A stretch of 5,432 nt of DNA. Source: Clostridia bacterium. Lineage in GTDB: Bacteria; Bacillota; Clostridia; Christensenellales; CAG-314. Under the pieces are notes generated by a model. That model was not told where the DNA came from, searched no databases, and saw only the letters and a program-made list of their open reading frames with translations. Where the stretch lies: assembly GCA_017407305.1 (NCBI GenBank), contig JAFQWS010000109.1, positions 1 through 5,432 on the forward strand, given 5' to 3'. How positions within the stretch are numbered: the stretch's first letter is position 1; every line of letters begins with the position of its first letter. Shown here piece after piece: positions 5,406 through 5,432 of this stretch. Position numbers and translations under genes: made by a program.

Positions 5406-5432
5406 AGCGACCGACAACTGTGAGCGGTCGCT
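5406..5432 (+). terminator. Terminator hairpin after the membrane-protein gene (cut by window edge)
   Basis: AGCGACCG (5406-5413) pairs perfectly with CGGTCGCT (5425-5432) around an 11-base loop, 14 bases after the stop codon of the membrane-protein gene. An A-rich run precedes the stem, which would pair with a T-tract if one follows. The T-tract itself lies outside the window, so the call rests on the stem and its position. Confidence 0.65.

Noticed and set aside
1..5432. CRISPR array, insertion sequence or transposase
   Set aside because: No regularly spaced repeats and no transposase or integrase motifs were seen in any frame.

Overview
The window looks like a piece of a low-to-moderate GC bacterial chromosome, probably a Firmicute/Clostridia-like lineage. 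The reasons are purine-rich Shine-Dalgarno sites, sigma-A-type promoters, an asd-dapA-dapB order and the standard genetic code. This taxonomic guess is inference only; no ribosomal or other marker gene is present.

The layout has two halves that converge on a tRNA gene. On the left (1-1648, + strand) is a very AT-rich restriction-modification pair. It consists of the C-terminal part of a beta-class DNA methyltransferase whose start lies before the window, and a 407-residue HNH-type restriction endonuclease that overlaps it by an ATGA junction. On the right (minus strand, transcribed leftward) is a compact lysine/diaminopimelate operon, asd-dapA-dapB, with start/stop overlaps of 8 and 4 bases. 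It is followed by a separately promoted tRNA-Leu(CAG) gene. The three enzymes carry out consecutive steps from aspartyl phosphate to tetrahydrodipicolinate. Divergent from asd is a gene for a six-helix membrane protein of unknown function, with a clear promoter and a terminator hairpin cut by the window edge.

The most interesting part is 1746-1959. The last 21 bases of the tRNA-Leu gene, from the T-loop through the encoded CCA, recur exactly as a direct repeat 193 bp further on, on the restriction-modification side. This is the pattern left by site-specific integration at a tRNA 3' end. It agrees with the sharp drop in GC content on the restriction-modification side, and suggests that the pair sits at the end of an integrated island. 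The 172 bp between the repeats hold a bidirectional terminator and an unusual set of nested inverted repeats, one of which inverts part of the tRNA T-arm. No integrase gene is visible.
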